64,000 bases of DNA from Aphis gossypii (taxonomy: Eukaryota > Arthropoda > Insecta > Hemiptera > Aphididae). The notes below the pieces were generated by a model. The model worked only from the letters and a program-made list of their open reading frames with translations. It was not told where the DNA came from and did not search any database. The translations under genes and the position numbers were made by a program. Location: assembly GCF_020184175.1 (NCBI RefSeq), contig NC_065530.1:46229260-46293259 (forward strand), read 5' to 3'. Below are positions 1 to 12,500 of the stretch, one piece after another. Every line of letters begins with the position of its first letter. The first letter of the stretch is position 1.

Positions 1-40
1 ATACCTACATATCGTAAATACGTACGTGTTTACCATATTT

Positions 41-69
41 TATATACATATATAATATATATATATATG
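41..69. repeat. (TA)n microsatellite
   Basis: Interrupted run of alternating T and A at the left edge, seen directly. It precedes the first CpG-bearing island. Confidence 0.85.
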
Positions 70-480
70 TAAGTCGTTGCGTGGATCTCGCCCGTAGACA
101 TCGTTTGTTTTACCTATTTTTTTTTCTTTCGACTCCTCTTTTATCCGCTCTACGCGTACTTACCCATACAAACGGCGTTGGCGAGATATCCCTCAATCGC
201 GCCCAGCCACCATCACGGTCTCTGAGAGAGACTCTCTCGCACCTCGCGATCCTCGTATGGTCGCGGTCGAAGTCTCGTGGACCGTAGTCGTAGTCGTCGT
301 CGTGCGATCGCTATCGTCATGCCCCTCGCGCGCTGCAATACGTATGTGTGTGCGTGTTGTATACATACTATATTATACAGGTACTGTGTCCGTCGGTTGG
401 CATATACATATAATGTATAACCCGCCAACATAATTACCGGTCCATTATAATAACACGATACTCGCACACACGGTGTGTAC
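70..480. other. CpG-containing island at left edge, no gene recognised
   Basis: This stretch is clearly richer in GC and CpG than its right flank. It contains a short GAGAGA/TCTCTC palindrome near 222-238 and a run of GTC triplets near 286-302. Open frames of 68 codons (plus) and 89 codons (minus) cross it, but both start at non-ATG codons and look like the by-product of few stops in GC-rich DNA. A regulatory or 5' transcribed role is possible but only inferred. Confidence 0.45.
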
Positions 481-1804
481 AATATTATACGTACCTATAA
501 TATTATTATTATTTATATGTATTTTGTTCTCGATGGAAAAAAAAAAAATTATTAAAAATTAATGCGTTATTATGATTATTATTATCACCCGCAGTACTGC
601 GGCACGGTGTATCTTGATCATAGCGTGTATTGAACATTTTCTAAATAGTTTTCTCGCCAAACTGACCGGATCGGCCCCGCGGGCGATCTTCAATATGTTT
701 ATGTAGGTATGTATAATATATACAAGCGTCGTATATACACATACATAGATATAATACTACCTATGTATAATATTATATACTGGAGTAGTGGAGTACATTA
801 TAATACATGTTTTATATACACGAACCATTGTTTGGTGGTGTGTTACGGTTTTTATCTTCCTTATTTTTGTTTTTATTTATTTATTTTGTTGTTGTACCCA
901 TTTTAAATATACTGGGATTGCCCTTTTTTTAGTTTATTATTATTATTATTACTATTTTTTTTTTAATAACAAGGCATGCGGGAGTAACGACGTTATAATC
1001 GGTGGCTTCTACTCGGTAATTTTCAGACCATTGTATTCAAATTTTCACCGCGGCAGCACCCTCCTCGTCCCCACGACACCACCGTACATCTCTCCCAATG
1101 ATAAATCTACTGAATCACTATAGTTATTTACTGTACTTATTCGTAAGTTGTAAGCGTATTTATGTATACTTATACTTACTGATTCCGAAAATAACGGAAC
1201 AAATTATCGCGACAAAAGTGCATCTGACAGCACTATATAGCAGTAAACACGCAACCGAAACCTAAATATAGTACTCGTAATTTATTTTTTACAAGAATTG
1301 ACGTTAATTTATAAAAAAATTAATGTGCCTCGCAATCACGTTATACTCACTTCGCCCTCTCGATGATATTACTTTATGTCGTGACTTTTTTCTTAAATAT
1401 AATTAAGTCATTATATATTTAGAATTCAGTATCGTGAGGTGAAACCCAAAATCTTGACTGCAATATAATCACAAATGTTTTCAAGAATATGATCGTAAAT
1501 TATTCGTGTGTATAATTTTATCCTGTGAATAATATTAATATGATATCATTATTCATTACTTATTAGATATTTACAATTTACTTAATTAAATACTGATCTA
1601 GATGTATTTTAATTTTAAGAAATTTCGTGATAACGCGCGAAAGACTGAGAATCCTCCATTAATCATTACATAGTATTTTACACTTGGCAGTACCTCCTAC
1701 CTACATCTATTTTATTTCGAATCTTATAAAAATAATAACATAGTGTTTTTTGCTTATCCAAACAGTCAGCTTTTACTATCTTTTTTTTTATTTTAATAAT
1801 CTAA
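481..1804. other. AT-rich sequence with no gene seen
   Basis: Mostly A and T, with a (TTA)n run at about 934-952 and a somewhat GC-richer patch at 970-1110 ending in stops. A 111-codon frame (788-1123) has an ATG, but its first half is microsatellite and low-complexity. I do not call it a gene. Confidence 0.6.
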
Positions 1805-1973
1805 TTAAGGGGATTGGTGACGGTGATTGCCTGTCTTTGTCTAACACACGCGCAACATAAGAATTCAAACGTATTTTTTGTCCAACGTACCGATTGATAC
1901 AGTAAAGCGATAAGAATTCTGAAAACAGATTTGAATTCGTCGTCAAGTCTACTTGAGAACGGCCAGTCCACAT
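1805..1973 (-). CDS. Open frame in left arm of palindromic element
   Basis: Starting from an ATG at 1973 on the minus strand, the frame begins MWTGRSQVDLTTNSNLF, continues through a YVGQK...RLNSYVARVLDKDR motif and runs out of the arm near 1805. It stops shortly after, at 1788. The arm has no other gene content. The frame may be a remnant of a larger transposon ORF or chance; no protein family is recognised. It matches the right-arm frame residue for residue except at four positions. Confidence 0.3.
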
Positions 1974-2245
1974 TTTTTATATTAAAATATAACTTTTTAA
2001 ATAATTGAAATATGACAATTTTTTAATTACTCGTTGTAATATAATAATTTTAAGATTTTGGCAGATAATATCAAAAATGTGGACTGACCGTTCTCAAGTA
2101 GACTTGACAACGAATTCAAATCTTTTTTCAGAATTCTTATCGCTTTACCGTATCAATCGGTACGTTGGACAAAAAAAACGTCTGAATTCTTATGTTGCGC
2201 GTGTGTTAGACAAAGACAGGAAATCACCGTCACCAATCCCCTTAA
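1805..2245. mobile_element. TTAA-flanked palindromic (foldback) element
   Basis: Left arm (about 1805-1984) and right arm (about 2066-2245) are reverse complements with about 7 mismatches in the 172 nt I aligned, roughly 96% identity. An unrelated AT-rich spacer of about 81 bp separates them. The outer ends are TTAAGGGGATTGG and CCAATCCCCTTAA, so both sides carry TTAA, the target duplication of piggyBac-like and other TTAA-specific elements. Both arms keep the same open frame outward from the centre, beginning MWTGRSQVDL or MWTDRSQVDL, for about 56 codons. They differ at 4 residues (G/D, C/R, I/K, Q/K), and three further nucleotide changes are silent. A non-autonomous MITE or foldback element is the best reading. 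A transcript would fold into a long hairpin. Confidence 0.8.
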
Positions 2246-2301
2246 GCTCAACACTGAAAATCGTCTTCGAATATAGACATTTGTTAACATTACAATCTTA
2301 A
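2078..2301 (+). CDS. Open frame in right arm of palindromic element
   Basis: From the ATG at 2078 the frame reads MWTDRSQVDLTTNSNLF and continues YVGQKKRLNSYVARVLDKDR, then leaves the repeat at about 2245 and stops at 2301. An upstream in-frame ATG at 2005 extends it through the spacer, but that part is not shared with the left arm. It is the mirror copy of the left-arm frame. Function is unknown and a coding role is unproven. Confidence 0.3.
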
Positions 2302-5300
2302 AATTAAATTAGGTATAATTCAAAATCATTTACTCTGTATATGTATCTAGTATTATAGTTATTATACAATATGATAATTAACAATAATAATAAACTTGAA
2401 ATTAAAATTATATTACTTACTAAAAATAATATAATTTGAAAGTACTATAATTTTACACTCGTTTAAATTCTTAGTCTATACTTACATTATCCTTATATCT
2501 TAGTAGTTCTCATTTTACATTGTTCATTGATAAAGTCCACGAAAGTCTAATATTTAACTGTAGTTACCTACTTGCAAAAATACAATTTATCATAATTCAT
2601 AATTTATTATTTGTAACATTATAAAATGATAGGTATCCATTATTTATTATTATTATAGAAACTAAGCTCTAAACTCAAATAATATACTGACATTTTATAT
2701 TTTAATGAATTAATACCTACGTATATACTGAATCTATTCGTTTTGATTCTGACAGTCATGTTCGGACAATTTACGTCTGACGCACCCATTATGAACATTA
2801 CATATACATACAAGAACTCACCCCCAATTTTATCCTTTATTTTTTTTTTTTACCTTTCATCGTGTGTACATATTTTATAGATGAAACAACTGATAAAATG
2901 TAAACATTTTATTACATGATTTTTTCATAATACATACATTTAAACAGAATGTTTGTTATTCGTGTATTTAAGATATACCTAAGACCTAACTAAGCTAATG
3001 TATGGAATTTGGATATTATATATAATAATATAATATACTTAATGTCTATCTGCACCCCGTAATATATCCAGCTTGTTCATTTAGTATTTCTAAGAAATTC
3101 AATTATAGTTTTCTTATGAAGTGGGCTAAACGGGAGTCAAAAATCAATAATAATTCTGTTGGAAATCGAATAACTGGACTATCAACGTCTGTAATCACTG
3201 ATGAGAAATCAGTATTCAGTAGGTATTCAGTTGAAATACGAGCAACACGTAAAAATATAGTTTTAATTTAATTGAATTAACGCACATCGAACGAAATAAG
3301 TTAATATTAATAATAGTTAAATTGTTTATTCAATATAATGCTGTTTCAAACTTTCAAATACATTTAGGTATACTAAGACCATATTCCTCTTGAACTATTA
3401 GCTATAGGTAGTACTTTTTATTTAATAAACCTAATACTTGTATTGAATAACTTCTTAAAACAATTATGACTTCCTGGTTATTACATTAAAAAATATATAT
3501 AATATTAATTAGATACAAGTAATTTTATTTTTAATAATACGTGTTAAGATATACGTATTTATGATTATAATGTTTGTAACAAATTTAAAGTTATAGAAAA
3601 TCAGAGTACATTTTTTTATTGATTTTTTTTTAAATTTTTTTTTTACCGATTTCAATCCTTTAAAATCAAATCTGATCGGTGATGAAACTACTTTAAATAA
3701 TGTAATAAGTACACTTTTAACAATAAATAGAAGACAGAACCTAAACCTAAATAACAATCATTTTAATCAGTAAAAGTCTATGTACCTACTAAAATAATTT
3801 TTTTATATTAGGTACAATAGCTACGATAGTACTATACAATATTCACGTACTAATGTACTATTATAAATCGTATTACGTTTTAATTTTTTTTCGATTTTTA
3901 AGTAAACAAACTTTTTTAGATTTACTGTATTAAGGCGTATTATAGGGTAGTGTTAATAATTTACATGGATAATATATGCAATATGCTTATATACTCATGT
4001 ACACTCTTGAGAATTTAAAAATAATAAAATATTTAATATTAAACTAATTTATTTTCTATTAGTAATAGAATAGATTGAATTATTGTTTCCTGAAAATATT
4101 ATTATGTGTATACAATACAATAGTAAAATAAAAGTTTTAAGTCTCCACGAATATGTTTTCGAATTATAACAAAATAATGAATATTTTTATATTACTTTTA
4201 CTTACATAGTTTATTTAATTTACTTAAGAGGAATCACGTATTCAATCATTTTATCGTAATCATTTTTACCTAATAAAAAATGATTTATGAAAAAAATTAA
4301 AAAAAAAAAATTAAAAATTTGAATTGTCTATATCTAAATAACTTAAACAGTGTTAAAATATTTTGAAAATTATACTATGTGTAGGAAATATTAATATAAC
4401 ATTTTGTGAATAATCCAAGTACGGCTATTCGTTTTTAAACAAGAAAGCTTTGTAACAAAATAAAATATTTTAATTTTCCTCAAACATTCATAATTTAATA
4501 TTTATAATCGTTAACCGTTAACGTATAAAATAATGCATATGAATTGACATTCAGTGTTTATTTATTAGTTTAAACTATTTTTATTTGCATACTAACCACA
4601 ACTCCATAGTTACAGAAGTATTTTTTGTATATATATAATTAGAACTGAACCTAATGTTTTTTTTTTAGTTCATTAAGTATTTAGTATAATATATGAAGTG
4701 AAACACTTCAACACTAGTCACTACCAATCGTTAAAATATTTACTCTGAGAGTTATACTTACCACATACATACCTACGACATACAAGCTCGTTGTTTTAAT
4801 AAAGAAATCAATAGGTGTTAGTCATCAAAATGAAATGGATTGTTTTAAGAAGGGTTAAAGTTTGACAGTAAATATACGTTTTATAAGTAAAATAAAAGTG
4901 ACATGGTAATATAAATTATAGTAGCATGAAGAATATAATTTACCGATGTATTTTGGTCAAAAATTTTCATGATTTTTAATATTTATTATTTTATTATTTC
5001 TGACTCTATATTTTAGTATTTTGATACAAAGTAATTATATTTTTATAATAAGAATATCAATTTTAGTATATACGTGTTTAGCGGTAATTTTTATTATTTT
5101 TATTCTTCTATTGATTAATATGAACAAGAAAAGTACGATTTAAATTGAATTTAAAATATAATATAATCAAGAAACTGACATAAATACATGTACTAAACAT
5201 AATTAATACGAGTATTTAAATAATGATTATTTTCAATGTTTATACTATATCATACAAACGTTAATTTATAATACTATACTAAATGAAAAACAGCAGGTAA

Positions 5301-5900
5301 TAATAAATATTTGAAAATTGTTGCGATCGCTTATATACATATACCACGGGTAATCAAAATAGAGGTTCATTCACGAAAAAGGATTTCTTACCACACCCTC
5401 CAATAACGAAAAAAAAGGTCGATTAATTTGGAATTTAAAATCCCGGAAACAACAGTGGCCTACCCTCATCGCACTATCGTGTACTTGTATATATATATTA
5501 TGATATGTGGTATTATACGTATACATCAAATATAATAACATAAATCGGCTTACCGTCCCATAAATCAATGGTGCGAGCAATTATTTTTTTTCTTTTAGAC
5601 ATTTGTTTTTCTCCTGCACGGTAGGCCTTGTCAATAATTGTTGGTTTTTTTCCTGTCATTTAAAACCCCAGGGCCTAAATGCACTACAGAAGCGATACCA
5701 CGAAACGTATACATTATATAATTTATATATAATATGTGTAATGTGTATATATAATAATAAAGACGACCCCCCTTCGCGGGCGAAACGCAACTCTCCCAGA
5801 AATATATAATATATGATATTATAACTATAATTCTGAAATTTTCAGACGATATAATATTATAAAATAAAAACGTTTTCGAATGAAATACATATAATAATAA
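2246..5900. other. AT-rich desert
   Basis: About 3.6 kb of very AT-rich sequence with homopolymer A/T runs and no convincing exon, RNA gene or named repeat. The open frames here (82 codons minus at 3509-3757, 69 codons minus at 5371-5580, 68 codons plus at 5603-5809) are low-complexity. I see nothing further to annotate. Confidence 0.65.
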
Positions 5901-5928
5901 TATTATTATTATTATATTGTACTTGCAG

Positions 5929-6131
5929 TGGTGGCAGAGGAGAGGGAACGAGTAAAAAGACGGTTTTTATTGACCGTCTCCGTCGTCACCGTCGCCGCCG
6001 CCGCCGTCGTCGTCTGCCCGTCGATCCACGCTGGCTGCTCGAAGAGACAAATTGTCATTAGCGACGCTCACAGCGTGACACTAGTGGCGCCTGGTTCACC
6101 CCCTGCACGTCACCGCAATAACGTCGTGTAA
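5929..6131 (+). other. GC-rich patch preceded by a splice-acceptor-like site; possible exon
   Basis: An (ATT)n-rich tract ends in tgtacttgcag at 5918-5928, a plausible 3' splice site. It is followed by about 200 bp of GC-rich sequence open in one plus frame to a TAA at 6129-6131. The frame reads VAEERERVKRRFLLTVSV and then an alanine/valine-rich stretch. There is no ATG at its start, and the alanine run comes from GCC/GTC triplet repetition. No domain is recognised; it could equally be a noncoding CpG patch. Confidence 0.15.
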
Positions 6132-6399
6132 AATATGTCTGTCCTTATGCTACATCTATAGCATTACAACTATGTATTTATATATATATGTTATATACTT
6201 ATATGTGTGTGTGTATGTATATATAAGTACATTAATATACACTACCACCGCCACTGATACTCACCCTTCAAGCATCATCCGCGATCGCGCGCCACATGCA
6301 TTCCACCTGCCCACCGCGATATTACTAAAATTATTTTATATTATTATTACGGCGGTCGTGTTATAATAATATTATATATGTATAACATACCACTGAAAT

Positions 6400-6740
6400 A
6401 CAGGGTGATCCACTGCGTTTTCTCGTATCCGCATTTGTTGTCACCAAAGTTCAATATATAATTAAATAAATTTGAGTTGTATCATTTTCTAACTTAAAAT
6501 TAAAAACATTATAATATGTATTTATAAGTTAGACCTGTAAGATATTTCAAATTTAAAGCGTATAATAATGATCATTAATGTTCATAACTCGCTTGAAAGT
6601 TAAAATACCATAGAAATCAACGTTTAAACACGAATAATATTAATATTAACTTCAAGTTTGATGTCAATTGACTCTATCTAATATTAAAGTTATAGCAAGA
6701 TAAAATTGATCCTGTTTAACGCAAATTTGGTTTGTTCTAA
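6400..6740 (+). repeat. ACAGGGTGATCC-type interspersed repeat (probable)
   Basis: Begins with ACAGGGTGATCCACTGCG at 6400, the same opening octamer seen at 51416 and 57083. The following AT-rich segment, ending roughly near 6740, contains phrases (tgttgtcaccaaag, cctgtttaacgcaaattt) that look like transposable-element sequence and not local AT filler. The right boundary is approximate and no target duplication was identified. Confidence 0.35.
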
Positions 6741-7647
6741 TTTTATCAAGATTATTATTAAACGTTATATTATGCTTGTAAGACGGAGACGGAGATATGT
6801 GGACTTAATGAAATTCAAACAATAAGCATTGAAATACGTACAACCGTTTGGGTCACAGTTTTTTTTAAATATTATACACGGTTCATAATATATACATAGC
6901 GGTACAATGTGCGTTCAAACACATGGAAGTACACCGGAAAACGGTAAAACTTAATTGCCCACCCTATAGAAGTACCAAGTCGGGCAAGTACCTATCTATA
7001 TAAAGTACATACTGCAGGGCACATTGTAATAAACGCACACGTTGTACATACGGTACATACAGTTTTTTCTCTTTCCTTCGCCTAAACCCCGAACCACAAT
7101 TAAAATGTTCTCGCGTCGAAATTGTGTTTGGGTAGGTATACCGATATACATATCATTAAAATATACTATATACATTACGTCATTACACATTCCCGAATGT
7201 TTACTATGTATAAAAATAATTTTAGTAAACTATTCGCAGCCACCAACCATATTAATTATCCGAATCCGGGTTTTAAACGGCGAGGCGGACGGACGATATA
7301 CAAATACATGATGCATAAAAACTGAGTAATTTTAAATGTGTGATACACATTCTTTATGTGAATAAAAAAAAATCTTTAAATAAAACCTGTGGTTTGATAC
7401 ATATACATGTACCAGATAGTTAAATGTAATTACGAGCGGAATAAAAAAATAATCGTCTTTTATAAATACGCTTTTAATATTAATTAATTATAATTTTAAA
7501 ATTTAAATCTTCTAAATATTATTATAAACTGCAAATTTTCAAACACAAACAGTTGACATAGTAAATAATAATCAATATTTTACACATGAATTTTTACAAA
7601 AAAAAAAAAAATTATACTTTATATTGATATATTTATTTACATCAGTT

Positions 7648-7740
7648 CAGTGGCGTAATTATGGGGGGGGGTTATATATCCATCCCTAGACATTTTTTTG
7701 GCGAAAAAAAAAAAAAGGAAAATTGACTTGATCTTATAAT
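7648..7740 (+). repeat. CAGTGGCGTAATTA...G(9) repeat end
   Basis: The sequence CAGTGGCGTAATTATG is followed by a run of about nine G. A similar start occurs at 15690 (CAGTGGCGTACTTATATAG), and a related G-run plus AACTTGGG structure lies at 31264-31440. CAGTGGCG resembles the CAG-type terminal motif of hAT-like DNA transposons; that link is inference. Downstream there are A-rich runs and no ORF. Confidence 0.35.
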
Positions 7741-8289
7741 TTATGAAAAATATATTCAATTTAATTTAATTGTTTACTTTATTTTCTTTGAAGACCGTTA
7801 TTATACCATTTAACTCATTTAATTTATAATAATAAATTAATATAATATTGTGAAATAATATGTAGGTACATATTGAAAATGTTCACGTAATAAAAATACA
7901 ATATTTATCTTTTATAAGTACATTTCATACATATTTTACCTTATCTTAATGGATAAAGTATTACAGATTTTTTAATTGTATATCAACATTTAACATTTAT
8001 AATGTTTATACGCACACTTTAATGCGCACATATACGAGTACATATAAATAAACAACAAATTTAAATTTAAATTAATACAAAACATATTATAATAAACATT
8101 TAATGTATTAAAGCACATAAATAATAAATACCTACATTTATGTAATATATAATACCAATTTGAATGTGAATACATACCTATTACCTAACCTAATCTAATC
8201 TAAACTTTTGTAATTTTTTTCTAAAAGCGCCTCTCTACAGTGGACATTTCTTAATACCCATGACTGTATATTAATATTATTTATATGCA
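7741..8289. other. AT-rich sequence, plus short CCTAA-like run in the flank
   Basis: Low-complexity AT-rich DNA with a 61-codon minus frame (7990-8175) of asparagine, tyrosine and cysteine codons that I reject. Near 8182-8203 there are four tandem pentamers CCTAA CCTAA TCTAA TCTAA, a tiny degenerate match to the insect telomere unit TTAGG. Confidence 0.5.
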
Positions 8290-8386
8290 TTTTTTTTTTT
8301 TTAGAATATCATCACGGTCGATTCGAACTCATGTCATTGTTGACCACCCCTGCACTATATTGATATTTCACTGGAATAATATTGTC
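8290..8386 (-). mobile_element. SINE-like fragment with tRNA-type promoter boxes and oligo-A tail
   Basis: On the minus strand a sequence like TAGTGCAGGGG (A-box form TRGYNNANNNG, about 8347-8357) is followed about 20 nt later by GAGTTCGAATCGA (B-box like, 8318-8330). About 16 nt further on comes an oligo-A tail of about 12 nt, read as T at 8291-8302 on the plus strand. This order, tRNA-like A box, B box and A tail, fits a tRNA-derived SINE remnant. The spacing between the boxes is short, so the head may be damaged. Confidence 0.4.
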
Positions 8387-9477
8387 AGACAAGTAATACC
8401 AGGTACATTTTATTGAATAAATATTAATACTTTAAATTAAGTGTTAACTAGAGTTGTTGTTTATGAAACTTAAAACAATGTATTTAAAAAATATGAACGA
8501 AAAAACTAGTTTTTATGACTTGTACACATTTAAGTCTTAATTGCTAACAATGATATTACCTAAACGATAAGACTGTTATTTTCTTTTGAACAATTAAGTT
8601 AGTAATTTAGGTCAGAAAAAAAATTAATGAACCAATTATTTGATGATCGTATTAAATAGAACCGGTTAAACGCGAATATTATTTGTTAGATGAATGTTGT
8701 CTTACGAAAAAAATATTTGATTACTTTATTTTTCACTGTTTAATTTATTGTACGCTAAAAATACACTTAAATTTTTAAAAGCATTATTAAATAACATAAT
8801 TAATAAGAACTTAGAATTTTAAATTTATATAAGTAGGTATACAAATACAAAATTCTTTAAAAATATTTGTATTGATTTTATTTTACTGATACTGCAAACA
8901 CGACAAAAAATAATTTAAATATATTATCTAAGTATTATTAATGTTGATTAATTTTATACTACTGGAAATGTACAAAACGTGTTTAAATCTCAGAGCTTAG
9001 ATTATAACAAAAACTTATACGTTAAAGGGTTTTAGTAATTTTTCGATGAACTTCACAACCTAATATTTAAGGAGGGGTTATAAATTCTATTATTAAAACA
9101 AAACATTCCACAGTACTCATATAATATGTTGTATAATATTTATAATTTTCTCATACGTGAGATTTTGAAGAAAAAAACATGGCTAATAAATTACGCTGTT
9201 TTATTCCCAACAATCACGAGTACCTAATCTTAAGTACGCGTATAAAACTGTTAGAGTATTCAAATGAAAAATGTCTGCTTTTGAAAAAAAAAAAAGAATA
9301 AAAATAATACCTAAACCCAGTGCGAGAATCAAAAATTAGTTTTTAATAAGCCGATAAATTTCTATACGTTATTGCCTCGGATCCATACGACGTCGACGTC
9401 GAGGAGTCGAGATAAATTATAATCAAACGATGCAACGACGTTTGTCCTGGAGAATGATAATTTATAGGACGAAACCG

Positions 9478-9531
9478 CAGGGAACAATGGGACATTACAT
9501 GCGCTTCGTCTTATTTATTGTTTATCCCTGC
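9478..9531. other. Imperfect hairpin
   Basis: GCAGGGAACAAT at 9478-9489 pairs with ATTGT (9517-9521) and TCCCTGC (9525-9531) across a loop of about 27 nt, with a 3-nt bulge. It lies in a moderately GC-rich patch. The stem is short for a pre-miRNA and I recognise no known insect microRNA seed. Confidence 0.3.
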
Positions 9532-9539
9532 CATTATTT

Positions 9540-12500
9540 TTTTTTCCACGTCGTGTTCTGTACGCGCATTCTATGCATCTTGCATTCATACCTGGTGTCC
9601 CTTACACCCAAGTATATATGATTTTTTATTTATTTCCTTTTTGTTTTTAGAAATATCACGGGGCTTCCCTCGACGCTGTCGTGAAATCTCATTCAGAATT
9701 TAGGGACTGAGTTTAATTTATTTCTTTATTTGACTCGACACAGGTATTATTTATAATATATTAATATACCTACCTACCTACTGCTGCTACAGGTACAAGG
9801 TGTATAAGCTAAATATTTTTTCAATGTTGACCGTGTGGCTGATCAAACCCCATCAGAAACTGTCCACCTGAGTTTGGATTTTTAGTTTTATTCATTATAG
9901 TATAATTTTATACTTAATTTTATAAATTTGCAGCAAAATAAACACTAAATTTTTTACAATAGTACCTACCTATACGCATTTACAGTTGATGTCTGCATAA
10001 TTTTACTTCTTGTTAAACGGCCAAAGAGAGTAAATACTCAATTATAATACCTATCCAAATATGATTCTTTATTTGCTTAAATACGAGTAGAATACACTTA
10101 TAAATACAGTAAATACCTGTAATAAAGGTATAAATGAAGGAAAAAAGTTTTTGTCTTAAGAGAAAAACTATGGTCGAAGATTTTTACATACTAGATCAAA
10201 ATTGATTTTAGTAATAACCAATACAATAAAATTTATTCATTGTTATATGTATAACTGTATTCTGTATAAATACCTACTATGTCTGTAAAACTACCCTCAA
10301 ATATGCCAAGCTACCCGTTAGTTCTTGTGTATTGAGAGTATATACAGCATTTACTCATAATAATACGATAATATCGTTTGCACACACATCAAAAACTGGG
10401 CGTATACACGTGTTTAGTGAAAATTGAAAGGATATATTATTATTATTATTTTTATTGTAGAACAAAAAAATACTCTCTCGAGTGTGTTTGGACAGGTTAT
10501 AAACGTGTACGTCTTAAAAAGAGGCGGGATAAATGGGCGGTCGACTTAAATCTCATTTTAAAATAATAATATGACGTACATTATTATAGATACACTTGGA
10601 TATACATTTTATGATCGCAATCGAATCATTCGTTGTCATTGTTGTCACTTGTCATCGTTTTAAATGTTCTTATATTATACTCTCTCGTCAATAATATACT
10701 TGTCTGTAAAACATGAATATTTATGACCAGGTACTCTCGTTTATCGAATTTTTAATACGAACGCACTGGAACAAATTCTTCCACTCCGTCGACGTATTAA
10801 GGTATAAACCCGAATAACTCTTTCGTCCTTACGCTTTAAGGTCCACTCGTTGTGGATAATTGGTGGTTATAATAAAACAACCTAATGGGACACGAGGAAA
10901 AATAAAATGAAAATAAACAACAAAATATCGTAGACTTTTCGAGTACCATAAATTTACCTGTATCGTGTAGATTATTCATGTTTTTGATCTTAACAAAACC
11001 AGTAAAAACTGAATTGATTATCGCGTGAAGTCTGGTACTGACAAATATACACACCACCTTGACATTGTAATGGGCAAATTAATTTTATTTTTATTTTTCA
11101 TAATCTAACTACCTGTTTAAAAAATGTATAATAAAAGGGTAGAATATTATATGTATGTATTATGTACATTTAAAATCTTACAATGATGTTTTATCGAAAA
11201 AAACCTATACTTAACTTACCTACCTATCCCACATTTAAAATAGGTACAAAAGATATACGATTTTAGAAACTAAAAAAGATACAAAAAAAAAAGATATATG
11301 TACCTATATGTAGAAAAGAAACGACTTATTTTTGTATTTCGACACTTCGTTCATAATTTTAATATTATGTATTATAATTATCTATTTAACTAATTATTAG
11401 CTAGTGTAATATTTCAAATTATATAGGTAAGCCATACATATAATATTCAATATTATTTATTAACTAGGTTAATATGGAAAAATAAATGGTACTAATTAAA
11501 TTTTTTTTATTCACTACTTGTACAGTATATAATTATTATAAGTTATAACAAAACATTTTCAATTGTTAATAAATACAATCATTTCACTTTGCACAATTAT
11601 AATTTATAAATATTTTGAAGGTTTTGACATATAAACTTAGGTAATACAGTTTACGGTATGGATCATCATACGATTTAAAAAAAAAAATAACTTAATCGTT
11701 TATATATTTTCCATTCAGATAAAAATTATTATTATTGTTGTATTTCTGTAATAGATATTCAACAATACAAAGCAAACTAAACAAGTTCTATTTAGTAATA
11801 ACATGTAATAAAAAATACAATGTTTGACCGCATGGTAATTAAAATTTGATTCCATGTTTAAGATAAATAAGAATGGTTATAAAACTGTTCTAAAATAATG
11901 TTTTAAATAAAATTTATACTATTTAAGTAAATTAATTTTATGTCGTCAATTTTCGTTTTTCATTTCGTTTATGTTTCAATTTATATTTATATTTTTACAA
12001 CAATTATGTACCTATGTAATAATTATAGTAATTGTACTAGAATCTATATAAATGTATTATGAAATATGAAATATTTTTTTATGTTTTCAAAATTATTTAT
12101 AAATATAGCTTCTATATAAATATATTTAAAATACCCAACAAATAGTTTTTAAGGAGGGATAGTGGATACAACATACTGAGTAAATCTATATAATTATCAA
12201 AATATATATAAGCAAATATATTTTTACAATATGAAAAGATAAGATATTTTTTAAGGTTAAAGGATCAAATAGTTTATTTTCATTGAGCTTTCAAATATAT
12301 TCTGCTTCTAGATAATATACACTACTTCAGAGTCAATTAGTAGTAACTTTTATTTAAAACTGCTTCATAATGTTCATATTATATAATTAATTGCTCATTT
12401 GATAAACTTTAATATTTATACGAGTGTTCTTATGTTATTGTGTTATTAAATAAATACTTTTTAAACGCTAGCTTTAGGTAATTTAACCGTTACACTTTAC

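Noticed and set aside
788..1123. 111-codon plus frame
   Set aside because: The first half is tyrosine/phenylalanine/cysteine low-complexity from T-rich and TTA repeats. Only the last 45 codons look mixed, and no splice sites support an exon.
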